Shown here piece by piece: positions 17,992 through 25,747 of a stretch of DNA of 64,000 nt (position 1 is its first letter; every line of letters begins with the position of its first letter). The notes beneath the pieces were generated by a model. That model did no database searches. It was not told the DNA's origin and saw only the letters and a list, made by a program, of their open reading frames with translations. This DNA is from Nodularia sp. LEGE 06071 (GTDB taxonomy: Bacteria; Cyanobacteriota; Cyanobacteriia; Cyanobacteriales; Nostocaceae): contig NZ_JADEWH010000016.1 in NCBI RefSeq assembly GCF_015207755.1, positions 1 to 64,000 of the forward strand. The letters run 5' to 3'. Both the position numbers and the translations under genes were made by a program.

Positions 17992-18351
17992 ATGGACATA
18001 ACTACTTTAGTTCCAGAATTTAACCAATACACACTTATTCAAAGAAAATTATTTTTAGATTGGATTCTACTACCAATAGAAAATGATGAGGAAGCTAGAA
18101 ATCGTTTTCTTGAATCATTATTAAATGATTTTAATGATTCTAATATTGAAGTAGAAGTAAATGAAATAGAAGGAAAACTGGATTTATTAATTAAAAGAAT
18201 AGAAAAAAAAGAAAAAATAAGACTTGCCATAGCTGGTCCTCGCATCATAAACACAATTTTACAAGAAGTAAAGTGCAGAATAGGATGCAAACTACATAAG
18301 GATCAATCCAAATATAAAATTTGTATTAAGGATTGTAAGAGTCCGCTTTAA
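17992..18351 (+). CDS. Small AT-rich hypothetical protein
   Basis: A 119-residue, lysine- and isoleucine-rich protein that I do not recognise. Residues 25-70 are acidic and helical (ENDEEARNRFLESLLNDF); the centre IEKKEKIRLAIAGPRIINTI is basic and then hydrophobic. Three cysteines lie near the end (CRIGCKLHKD, CIKDC). The base composition is more AT-rich than the neighbouring core genes, suggesting foreign origin. It lies between the broken and intact pentapeptide genes. No strong ribosome-binding site is visible. Could be a real accessory gene or a remnant. Confidence 0.5.
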   Translation: MDITTLVPEFNQYTLIQRKLFLDWILLPIENDEEARNRFLESLLNDFNDSNIEVEVNEIEGKLDLLIKRIEKKEKIRLAIAGPRIINTILQEVKCRIGCKLHKDQSKYKICIKDCKSPL

Positions 18352-18379
18352 AAGTGTCGCGTTGTGATATTAGGCACTT

Positions 18380-18428
18380 ATTAATCCCCCGTAGCCCCCT
18401 TTTTTACGGGGATTTAGGGGGATATAAA
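18380..18428. repeat. Dispersed ATCCCCC...GGGGGAT hairpin
   Basis: AATCCCCCGTAGCCCCC and GGGGATTTAGGGGGAT form an imperfect hairpin around a T-rich loop. This is a familiar cyanobacterial intergenic element, here between the small AT-rich gene and the pentapeptide gene. Confidence 0.6.
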
Positions 18429-18492
18429 ATTTTTTGCTACCGACAATAGGATTTTTCAAACATCCTCTAATAATATTTGAAATTATAGTTTC

Positions 18493-20601
18493 ATGTCGAA
18501 TGTTTTTCATGGAAAAAAACTTTGTGGTAAATCCTTTAAAGATCAGAATCTAGCTAATACCAATTTTCAAGGTGCTGATATTAGAGGAGTAAACTTTACT
18601 AACACTATTCTTACAAATGCCAACTTTAGTTATACAATATCTGGAACACGAAATTACGTCAGAATCTGTCTAGTTCTTGTTTCATTACTGCTAATAGCTA
18701 TAGCAGGTATAATTTCAACATTGGGTGGAGATTTTATCTTTCCAGAGGAAGGCCATTTCATATCTAATGCAATAATCTTAGTTTCCATATTATTGTTCTT
18801 ATCTTTTACTCACTTAAAAGGTTTTCTAGCAGGTTTATGCTCTGGCATTGCAGTTTTTATTCCAGGATTAGCTCTAGGTTGGATTATATCGCCTCTCCCT
18901 TGTCTTATTGAAAAGATAGCTAAAGCTTCCGTTAGCGGAGTTATAGAACTACCTCTAATTGCAATTAGTTACACAATCATGACTTTAGCTACGGCTGTTA
19001 TTATAGTCTTATTAGAGTCTGTACCTATAGCTATCTGCGTAGCTATCTGCGTAGCTACAGGTACAGCTATAGGTTCATCTGCCAATTTAGGAATAAAGCT
19101 ATCAACATTCACCACACCTACTATAGCTATGCTAGCAAGCTACATTAGTTGGCAAGCTTTAGTTGGAGACGAAAAGTTTGTTTGGATTTACAAAAATGCT
19201 ATTTTTTTGGCTTCTGTAGGTGGCACTAATTTTTGTAACTCTAATTTAACTAACGTTAATTTTAAAGGAGCAAAGGTTAAGGGTGCAGATTTCAGAAATT
19301 CTATTTTAACTCACACTAATTTCCGACAAGCTAAAATGCTTAATTATGTTCGTCCTGGTAAAACTTACTTGCAAAAGGCATCAGTGTGTCAATTGCTAAT
19401 TACGGGACAAGGACAGGAAAAAAATTTGGATCATGAAAACTTGCGCGGAGTCAATTTAGAAGGAGCTAATTTAGTAGATGCCAGTTTTATTGGTGCAGAC
19501 TTGAGCGAAGCCAACTTACAAGATGCAGATTTATCCAGAGCAAAATTAGTACAGGCTCAACTAAAAGGCACGGATTTTATAGGGGCTACGCTCACCGGGG
19601 TATACATTCAAGATTGGGGCATTACCACTGAGACCAAATTTGATGGTGTGCGGTGTGAATACGTTTATATGCGACTCCCCACAAATGAAAATCCTGACCC
19701 TTTCCGCAAACCTGATAACAATAAAGAAGTGTTTGCAGATGGTGAGTTTGGGGATTTTATCAAGCCAATATTTGACACCCTGGACTTATACCATAACCAA
19801 GATGTTGACCCTCGTGCTATTGCAATTTCATTCAAGCAGTTAGCAGAGAATCACCCAGAAGCAGACCTGCGAATTGTCGGCATGGAAGTACGAGGTGAAG
19901 ATAAATTTTTACTTCGTGCCAAAACCGCAGCTACAGCTGACAAGTCCCAACTGAGTGCCGAATATTCCGCTACTTATAACGAGATAAAAGGCTTGCCAGA
20001 GAGCCAAATTAATTTACTACTAGCAGAAAAAGATAATCAAATTCGTAGATTAGAGAATATGGTAATGACGGCGCTGGAGCGCCCTAATTTTTATTCAAGT
20101 ACACAAATACAAGAGGTAGGAACTATGGCTAGTAATCAAGGTGGGTTTTCAGTTGGTGGTTCTGTAGGCGGTAATGTCAACAACGTTCAAGGGGATAACA
20201 ACCGCGCAGTACAAGGAGACAATAATCAGGCTGTTCTTGGTGACAATAATCAAGTAACGCAACAAAATCAAGTGGGCGCAGATACGGGAGAAACGCTGAC
20301 TAAAGAGGATATTGTCAAGTTACTGGCACAATTAGAAACTTTGATTCAAGGTGCAGAATTACCAGCCGACACCAAAGAAGAAGTAATTGAAGATTTAAAT
20401 GCAGCTAAAAACGCAACGGATAAGGAAGAACCGAATAAAAAACGTGCGTTAGACCGCTTGGAAAGCATGACAGAAACCCTAGAAAAAACCACTAAAACTG
20501 TTGATTCTGGTAAGCAACTTTGGACAGTAGCCAAACCGATTATTATAAAAGTTGCTGGCTGGTTAGGTGCGGCGGCTGGTTCATCTCTATTGGGATTGTA
20601 A
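18493..20601 (+). CDS. Pentapeptide-repeat membrane protein with DNN-repeat linker and coiled C-terminus
   Basis: A 702-residue multidomain protein. Order: a short pentapeptide block (about 9-48); four to six membrane helices (about 54-225); a second pentapeptide block (about 240-370, with HENLRGVNLEGANLVDASFI and SEANLQDADLSRAKL); a conserved exit segment TGVYIQDWG...CEYVYM (from residue 368); an alpha/beta-looking domain (about 410-530); a Gly/Asn linker with GDNN repeated (about 556-595); a charged helical domain (600-670, EDIVKLLAQLETLIQGAELP); and a terminal hydrophobic helix. The last two parts recur in cyanobacterial pentapeptide proteins. Function unknown; membrane signalling or a conflict effector is inference. 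AT-rich compared with its neighbours. Confidence 0.85.
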   Translation: MSNVFHGKKLCGKSFKDQNLANTNFQGADIRGVNFTNTILTNANFSYTISGTRNYVRICLVLVSLLLIAIAGIISTLGGDFIFPEEGHFISNAIILVSILLFLSFTHLKGFLAGLCSGIAVFIPGLALGWIISPLPCLIEKIAKASVSGVIELPLIAISYTIMTLATAVIIVLLESVPIAICVAICVATGTAIGSSANLGIKLSTFTTPTIAMLASYISWQALVGDEKFVWIYKNAIFLASVGGTNFCNSNLTNVNFKGAKVKGADFRNSILTHTNFRQAKMLNYVRPGKTYLQKASVCQLLITGQGQEKNLDHENLRGVNLEGANLVDASFIGADLSEANLQDADLSRAKLVQAQLKGTDFIGATLTGVYIQDWGITTETKFDGVRCEYVYMRLPTNENPDPFRKPDNNKEVFADGEFGDFIKPIFDTLDLYHNQDVDPRAIAISFKQLAENHPEADLRIVGMEVRGEDKFLLRAKTAATADKSQLSAEYSATYNEIKGLPESQINLLLAEKDNQIRRLENMVMTALERPNFYSSTQIQEVGTMASNQGGFSVGGSVGGNVNNVQGDNNRAVQGDNNQAVLGDNNQVTQQNQVGADTGETLTKEDIVKLLAQLETLIQGAELPADTKEEVIEDLNAAKNATDKEEPNKKRALDRLESMTETLEKTTKTVDSGKQLWTVAKPIIIKVAGWLGAAAGSSLLGL

Positions 20602-20614
20602 GTAGGTCAACCTC

Positions 20615-20683
20615 ATTAAACATAAAACTTTGACGATATAGATCCCCGACTTTTCATCGGGGATATGGGTATTACGTTGTTAA
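20615..20683. repeat. Interspersed hairpin repeat, copy B (shorter)
   Basis: ATTAAACATAAAACTTTGAC, then GATCCCCGACTTTTCATCGGGGAT with a shortened stem, and ATTACGTTGTTAA. Same family as 17465-17555 and 25651-25743. It sits between the convergent pentapeptide gene and nucleotidyltransferase fusion gene and probably terminates both. Confidence 0.85.
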
Positions 20684-20696
20684 AGATTCCCTAAAT

Positions 20697-23225
20697 TTAC
20701 ACCTCTGCTGGTTGGTATTCTTGTTGTCTTTCCACAAAGGCCTGAACACGGGTGCGGTAGTTTCTCAATGTTTCATCTACCCAATCGCGATCGTTACTAT
20801 TCGCATATAAATGTACTAAAGGCTCACTAGCATCTGGTAGAACTAATAGCCAACTATCATCATAGGGTTGGCAAATTTTCACCCCATCAATTAACTCTAA
20901 ATTTTGGGCTGGGTGTGTTTCGACCAAATAACGCATCAGCGCCCCTTTAGCAGTCCAAGGACATCGAACTGTATAACTTTTGTGAACTACACGGGGTAAT
21001 TCTGAACGGGCTGTAGCCAGCGATCGCTCTTGAATTGTCAGCATCTCAATTAACTTCGCAATGCAGAACATCGAATCAAATCCCGGATGCAGGTGGGGGA
21101 AAATAAAACCAGTTTCTCCGCTACCTCCTAACACCACATTGGGATTTTTCTGCGAAGCCTCCATCAAAGCTGTAGGATTGGCTTTAGTGCGAATTACCCG
21201 ACCATCATGACGACGAGCGACTTGTTCCACAGCACTGGAAGCATGAACCGGGACAACTACCGTCCCTCTGGGGTTAGACGTTAAGATCATGTCTACCATC
21301 AGTGCGGTTAAAATTTCCCCCCGAATCGGAAAGCCTGACTCATCAACTAAAATTAGCTGTTCCCCATTGGCCGAGACTTGCACACCAAAGTTAGCTTTCA
21401 ACGCTTCCACTACATGACCTAACTGAGTCAGCAATGCTTCCCGATCAGTCACTGACATCGCCGCTTTATTCACACTCGCATTCAACACCACTGCATCAGC
21501 GCCAAATTTGTCTAACATCATGGGTAAAACTGCGCCAGACACCGCATAAACATAGTCAATTACGACTTTTGCGCGACTGTTGCGGAGAGTATCTACATTT
21601 AACAGCTTTTCAAAGGCTGTGCAGTAGCGTTCCATGACTTGACTCGGATAAGCTACATCGCCAATTTCATGAATTTGCGATCGCCGCATATCTTCTTTAA
21701 AATAAGCTCCTTCAATTTTCTTCTCCAGAGCTTTGGTGATATTAATCCCCTTAACATCCATAAATTCAATCAGGATATAGTCAGGGCGATCCGGGTGTAC
21801 CCGCACATGAATCCCACCAGCTACGAACATTGTAGGTATGACTGTGCGCGCTATGGGAATAGCTGTAGCATCGAGGTTTTGAATATCAATCCCTACAGAC
21901 ATCAAACCAGCAATTAATGACCGGGTAACCATGCGAGAAATGTTACGCTGGTCGCGGGAAACCGTGACTTTACAACCTGGTTTCAAGGTGGAACCATAAG
22001 CAGCACCCAACTTCACGGCAAATTCTGGGGTGATGTCAATATTCGCTAATCCTTGTACACCACGTTGCCCAAATAAATTTCTTTGAGCAGTGTTACCCCA
22101 AATCAAGTTAATGTTTAAAATTGCCCCTGATTCAATCTTTTTACTCGGCCAAACGCGTACATTTGGGCTGATTTGTGCTTCTTCGCCGATAGTAGAAAGG
22201 GAACCCACCACAGCGGCTTCTAATACATGAGCGCGACGATCTACACGAGTACCACGAGAAATCACGCAGGCGCTGAGATGTGCTTCATCTCCAATAATTG
22301 ACCCATTCCACAAAATTGGTCGCTTGAGATTAGCATCAGCGCCAATGGTGACATTATCCCCAATGATTGTTCCACCCTCAATTTGGACTCTAGCCCCAAT
22401 GCGGCAATTGTCACCAATCACGGCGGGAGTCTCAATATTTGCGGTGGGGGCGATAAATGTATTTTGTCCTACCCACAAATTAGGCGAAACTTCTTTATAA
22501 GCAAAGTCGAGTTTAACTTTTCGATCCAAGGCATCATACTGAGCTTCACGATAGGCATCTAAATGACCGACATCACACCAGTAACCTTGGGCAATGTAGC
22601 CATACAGGGCTTCACCTTTTGCCAGCATTAAGGGAAATAAGTCTTTGGAAAAGTCGCTTTCGGTGTTAGATGGCAAATAATCTAATACTTCTGGTTCGAG
22701 AATGTAAATACCTGTGTTGACAGTATCGGAAAAAATTTCACTGGTAGAAGGTTTTTCTAAAAAGCGGCTAATATGCCCTTGGTCATCGGTGATTACCACC
22801 CCAAATTCTACCGGGTTGGGAACCCTGGTTAAAACTAAAGTGGCTTTTGACTGTTTTTGTTTATGAAAGGCGATCGCTGCCGTCAGGTCAAAATCTGTGA
22901 TACTATCGCCGCTAATCACTAAAAATGTTTCATCTAAAAGTTCGGCAATATTCTTCACACAGCCTGCCGTGCCTAGAGGCTGGTCTTCTTCCACGGCATA
23001 GGTCATCTGAACGCCAAAATCGCTGCCATCTTGAAAGTAATCTCGCAGGACATCGGGTAGATAATGCAATGTCGCAATAACTTCTGTGATTTGATGCCGC
23101 TTGAGTAGATTGATGATGTGTTCAGCAATTGGCCGATTGAGAATAGGAACCATCGGTTTGGGTAGATCACAAGTTAACGGGCGAAGCCGCGTTCCCGAAC
23201 CGCCTGCCATCAGTACTGCACGCAT
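20697..23225 (-). CDS. Sugar nucleotidyltransferase fused to a degenerate phosphoglucomutase-like domain
   Basis: An 842-residue two-enzyme fusion, annotated in this group as mannose-1-phosphate guanylyltransferase/phosphoglucomutase. Residues 1-235 form the nucleotidyltransferase, with [20 protein letters not shown] and the EKP motif (SRFLEKP). Residues about 250-370 form a left-handed beta-helix of hexapeptides ([20 protein letters not shown]). Residues about 380-830 have the four-domain layout of phosphohexomutases, but the catalytic serine loop (TASHNP) and the DGDxDR metal loop are not visible. The first domain probably makes an NDP-sugar, and the mutase part may be regulatory. ATG 23225 follows AGGAGAA. 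Confidence 0.88.
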   Translation of the reverse strand: MRAVLMAGGSGTRLRPLTCDLPKPMVPILNRPIAEHIINLLKRHQITEVIATLHYLPDVLRDYFQDGSDFGVQMTYAVEEDQPLGTAGCVKNIAELLDETFLVISGDSITDFDLTAAIAFHKQKQSKATLVLTRVPNPVEFGVVITDDQGHISRFLEKPSTSEIFSDTVNTGIYILEPEVLDYLPSNTESDFSKDLFPLMLAKGEALYGYIAQGYWCDVGHLDAYREAQYDALDRKVKLDFAYKEVSPNLWVGQNTFIAPTANIETPAVIGDNCRIGARVQIEGGTIIGDNVTIGADANLKRPILWNGSIIGDEAHLSACVISRGTRVDRRAHVLEAAVVGSLSTIGEEAQISPNVRVWPSKKIESGAILNINLIWGNTAQRNLFGQRGVQGLANIDITPEFAVKLGAAYGSTLKPGCKVTVSRDQRNISRMVTRSLIAGLMSVGIDIQNLDATAIPIARTVIPTMFVAGGIHVRVHPDRPDYILIEFMDVKGINITKALEKKIEGAYFKEDMRRSQIHEIGDVAYPSQVMERYCTAFEKLLNVDTLRNSRAKVVIDYVYAVSGAVLPMMLDKFGADAVVLNASVNKAAMSVTDREALLTQLGHVVEALKANFGVQVSANGEQLILVDESGFPIRGEILTALMVDMILTSNPRGTVVVPVHASSAVEQVARRHDGRVIRTKANPTALMEASQKNPNVVLGGSGETGFIFPHLHPGFDSMFCIAKLIEMLTIQERSLATARSELPRVVHKSYTVRCPWTAKGALMRYLVETHPAQNLELIDGVKICQPYDDSWLLVLPDASEPLVHLYANSNDRDWVDETLRNYRTRVQAFVERQQEYQPAEV

Positions 23226-23778
23226 AAATTCTCCTTAGCTATTTGCAGCATTTGCTGCTTACAGACCCGTGAGAGTGTATTGTATGTTCTTTCTTTAGTC
23301 TCCTATGGATATTGGTATTTGAGTAACTTACCTCAGAAGCATCTGCTGTGAGATAAGCAAATCTACTCATCACTTTAGCCTGTATGTTCAAAGACAATCA
23401 ACATCAAAAACTGGCTTCGAGTTGTCCCCAACCGCACTTGTTTCCTACGGTTGACTTACGCTCTTTTCCTAGAAACTTTCAGGAAAAAAGGAACAAAAAG
23501 CATGGAGAAAAAACATTTTTTTGATATTTTATTTTTTCATTGTTCTTTCTGGGTTATATGTTCTATTGTGGCAATAGATACTCCATTTTGGTACAAGCTG
23601 ACCAGCTGCAATACAGGAATGTCCTTGACTATAAAATCAAAGAATGTATTTATAGGTGACTCAGGTGTGGAAGTAATGAGGAATTTAGTTATCTTTGATC
23701 AGCGTAGGTACTGCATCATCTCAATGGTGTAATCACACTTAACTTAACTACTGTCATTTACTAAAGGAGTCAATAAAA
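23226..23778. other. Gene-free stretch with one RNA-like stem-loop
   Basis: About 550 bp between divergent genes. At 23429-23453, read on the minus strand, CAACCG and CGGTTG close a 13-nt loop containing GGAAACAAG, which recalls Yfr2-type cyanobacterial RNAs (see findings). A 93-codon frame at 23451-23732 has no ribosome-binding site or recognisable composition and is not accepted. The right end holds the AAAGGAG ribosome-binding site of the next gene. Confidence 0.5.
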
Positions 23779-23970
23779 ATGATTAAGTTAATTATTTTCG
23801 GTCTTGTGGTGGTTTATGTAGGTGGTGTTTGGAAGTTATGGACTGGGTTTGAACGAACTAATTTTAGTCAAACTTTGCCTAATCGCATCGGTTTATCATT
23901 GCTATGGCCAGCTTTACTTATTGCTAATAAATCATATCGTCGCAATTTTAGAAAGGCGTTAAAAGGCTAG
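23779..23970 (+). CDS. Small membrane protein, unknown function
   Basis: A 63-residue protein with an N-terminal membrane helix (LIIFGLVVVYVGGVWKLW), a polar FERTNFSQTLPNR loop, a second hydrophobic stretch (GLSLLWPALLIANKSY) and a basic tail RRNFRKALKG. The start is well supported by AAAGGAG nine bases upstream. No family is recognised, but composition and ribosome-binding site make it a convincing gene. Confidence 0.75.
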   Translation: MIKLIIFGLVVVYVGGVWKLWTGFERTNFSQTLPNRIGLSLLWPALLIANKSYRRNFRKALKG

Positions 23971-24114
23971 CGCCACAGGGTGGAAGTCAAAAGTCAAAAG
24001 TCAAAAGGGAAATCCTGATAATTAAAATCTGGGGTTTCCCAAAAACGCCTTGGTTTCCGAAATTGACGCTCCCTGGTTTGTGGTCATACATCTCAGACTT
24101 TGGGAGCTTCAATC

Positions 24115-24534
24115 ATGGTTCGTCCTGTTGCCGCGATCGCGATCGCTAGTTTAATTGGTATCATTTCTCTACCTTCCCTAGCCCAACAACGCCAGACACC
24201 CACCCCTACCCGTCAAGGTGACTACAATTCAGCCATTACCAAATTTCCAGATGGTAGTCAAGCTGTATTATTGTCATGGTTTACGAAGATTCGTAGTGGT
24301 AAACTAAACTGCCGTAGCGCCCCTGGAGTAAATCAGCGCGTTATCAAGCAATTTCAAGCAAATGAGCTACTCCAAGCCGATGCGGGTGCTAAGAACTCTC
24401 AAGAACCTATTGTGCGGGATTCACAGGGTAATCCTTGGCTACGGGTAAAGATAGCCAACAATCAAGGAAAAACTCAAGGAACTTGTTTTGTCAGAGCCAA
24501 TCGACAGTTTATTGAACCAAATTCTTTAGAATAA
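24115..24534 (+). CDS. Exported SH3-like domain protein
   Basis: ATG 24115 gives a 139-residue product with a signal peptide (MVRPVAAIAIASLIGI...LPSLAQQ). The mature part contains a bacterial SH3-like segment (KLNCRSAPGVNQRVIKQF... WLRVKI...GTCFVRANRQFI) with a pair of cysteines, one in LNCR and one in GTCF, that could form a disulfide. Such domains bind peptidoglycan or other cell-wall ligands. A TTG 15 bases upstream would add five residues and is less likely. Stands alone; a heptameric AAGTCAA repeat (23988-24010) precedes it. Confidence 0.75.
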   Translation: MVRPVAAIAIASLIGIISLPSLAQQRQTPTPTRQGDYNSAITKFPDGSQAVLLSWFTKIRSGKLNCRSAPGVNQRVIKQFQANELLQADAGAKNSQEPIVRDSQGNPWLRVKIANNQGKTQGTCFVRANRQFIEPNSLE

Positions 24535-24607
24535 AAGTTATTAGCAGGTGGATTTATTACTTACTAATAACTTCCAATAAATCTGCTAGTTAGACCAGTA
24601 ATCTAAC

Positions 24608-24700
24608 AATTTGTAATTCGTTGTGAAGATATAGATAGCAATATCTGGGAATTTGAATTATTAAATCTCAAATCTACAATTTCAACACGAATTACAAATT
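24608..24700. repeat. 93-bp inverted-repeat element between convergent genes
   Basis: The ends AATTTGTAATTCGTTGTGAA and TTCAACACGAATTACAAATT are inverted copies with two differences. The centre is AT-rich and contains a small GATATAGATAGCAATATC palindrome. It lies between the SH3-like gene and the glycine-zipper gene, where it could terminate both or be a small non-autonomous element. Confidence 0.65.
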
Positions 24701-24703
24701 AGC

Positions 24704-25096
24704 TTATTTCCGGTTGTTCAAAATATGGATAACAGTACCCGCAGCTGCACCATCGACAGCATTACCAAGAGGATCGCTGCAACGTCCACCAGTAATTGCA
24801 CCAGCTACAGTACCCGCAACTGCACCAACTCCAGCATCTTGAGCTAAGTTACGATCGCTTTGGTTGCGTCTATTATTATTAGCCGCATTGACAGCCGCAC
24901 CAGCGGCCGCACCTTTAACCGCATTGTTGACTAAGGAACCACATCCTCTAACAGCACCAGAAGCCGCACCAGCAGCAGCGCCAGTACCTAAATCTCTGAG
25001 AAATCCATTAGCAGCAGCTGGTTGAGTCGGAACGAGACTAGTTAAACTTGCAGCCATGAGGCTGGGTAAAAGTGTAAGTTGGAAAATTTTATGCAT
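24704..25096 (-). CDS. Exported glycine-zipper protein
   Basis: A 130-residue protein with a signal peptide (FQLTLLPSLMAASLTSLVP...PAAANG), followed by two glycine/alanine-rich zipper segments (LGTGAAAGAASGAVRG...GAAAGAAVNAANNN and AGVGAVAGTVAGAITGG). The two cysteines (VRGCGS, GGRCSD) may pair. Glycine-zipper proteins insert in or coat membranes; the role here is unknown. Alternating Gly/Ala makes the sequence low-complexity, so family assignment stays general. Confidence 0.75.
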   Translation of the reverse strand: MHKIFQLTLLPSLMAASLTSLVPTQPAAANGFLRDLGTGAAAGAASGAVRGCGSLVNNAVKGAAAGAAVNAANNNRRNQSDRNLAQDAGVGAVAGTVAGAITGGRCSDPLGNAVDGAAAGTVIHILNNRK

Positions 25097-25306
25097 GGTA
25101 GTACCTGATTAAGCAATTAAACGTTTATCAGTTGCAGCAGCAAGTGAGAACATTATCATAATTACACTAACAAAATATTCAATGCATCTACTGAAAGTCA
25201 GAATTTAGAATGTAATTTCTGTAACTATTGGGCTGATTTAGTGGACAGTAATGGAATTGGCATATTGACAGGAAACATTAAATATGAAATGAGTATTTCC
25301 TGATAT

Positions 25307-25576
25307 TTAAAACGCTTGAATCCACTCTTTGATAAAATATTCAGTCCAGATGCCATTTTTCCAGTAGGGGTCATTTTCCACCAACTGGCGTACAGTGGCT
25401 TCGTCTTCAGATTCGTAAATTCCAAAAACTTTTGTACTATCCTTGGTGGGGCCAAGGGTGATGAGTACACCCGATTCTTTCTGTTTCGCTAATCCGTCTA
25501 AATGGTCTTGACGATAAGGAGCGCGTTTTTCGAGAACGTTTTCACAGTAAGTTCCCCACATGATGTATTTCGCCAT
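25307..25576 (-). CDS. YciI-family protein
   Basis: An 89-residue ferredoxin-like-fold protein of the YciI family, typified by the N-terminal strand (YIMWGTYCENVLEKR), the YRQDHLDGLAKQKESG segment with the conserved Asp-His, and EATVRQLVENDPYWKNGIW. YciI proteins are small dimeric putative hydrolases or dehydrochlorinase relatives; the function is not settled. A good isolated gene in the minus direction, just downstream of pheT. Confidence 0.9.
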   Translation of the reverse strand: MAKYIMWGTYCENVLEKRAPYRQDHLDGLAKQKESGVLITLGPTKDSTKVFGIYESEDEATVRQLVENDPYWKNGIWTEYFIKEWIQAF

Positions 25577-25650
25577 GATTACTTGTTTATCCTATTGATA
25601 TTTGCCCAGAGTTTAGTATATCCCGTGATTAAACCAGATTTGTAAGCGAT

Positions 25651-25743
25651 ATAATTAAACATAAAACCTTGACGATATAGATCCCCGACTTCTTCGAGAA
25701 GTCGGGGATCTGGGTATTACGTTTTTTAAGTTTGAGCTACTTA
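25651..25743. repeat. Interspersed hairpin repeat, copy C
   Basis: ATAATTAAACATAAAACC, then GATCCCCGACTTC and GAAGTCGGGGATC as a long perfect stem, and ATTACGTTTTTTAA...GAGCTACTTA. Same element as copies A (17465) and B (20615). It abuts the pheT stop codon and is probably its terminator. Confidence 0.85.
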
Positions 25744-25747
25744 TTAA

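Noticed and set aside
23451-23732. Possible 93-codon plus-strand gene
   Set aside because: No ribosome-binding site, no recognisable motif, and it overlaps the stem-loop candidate.
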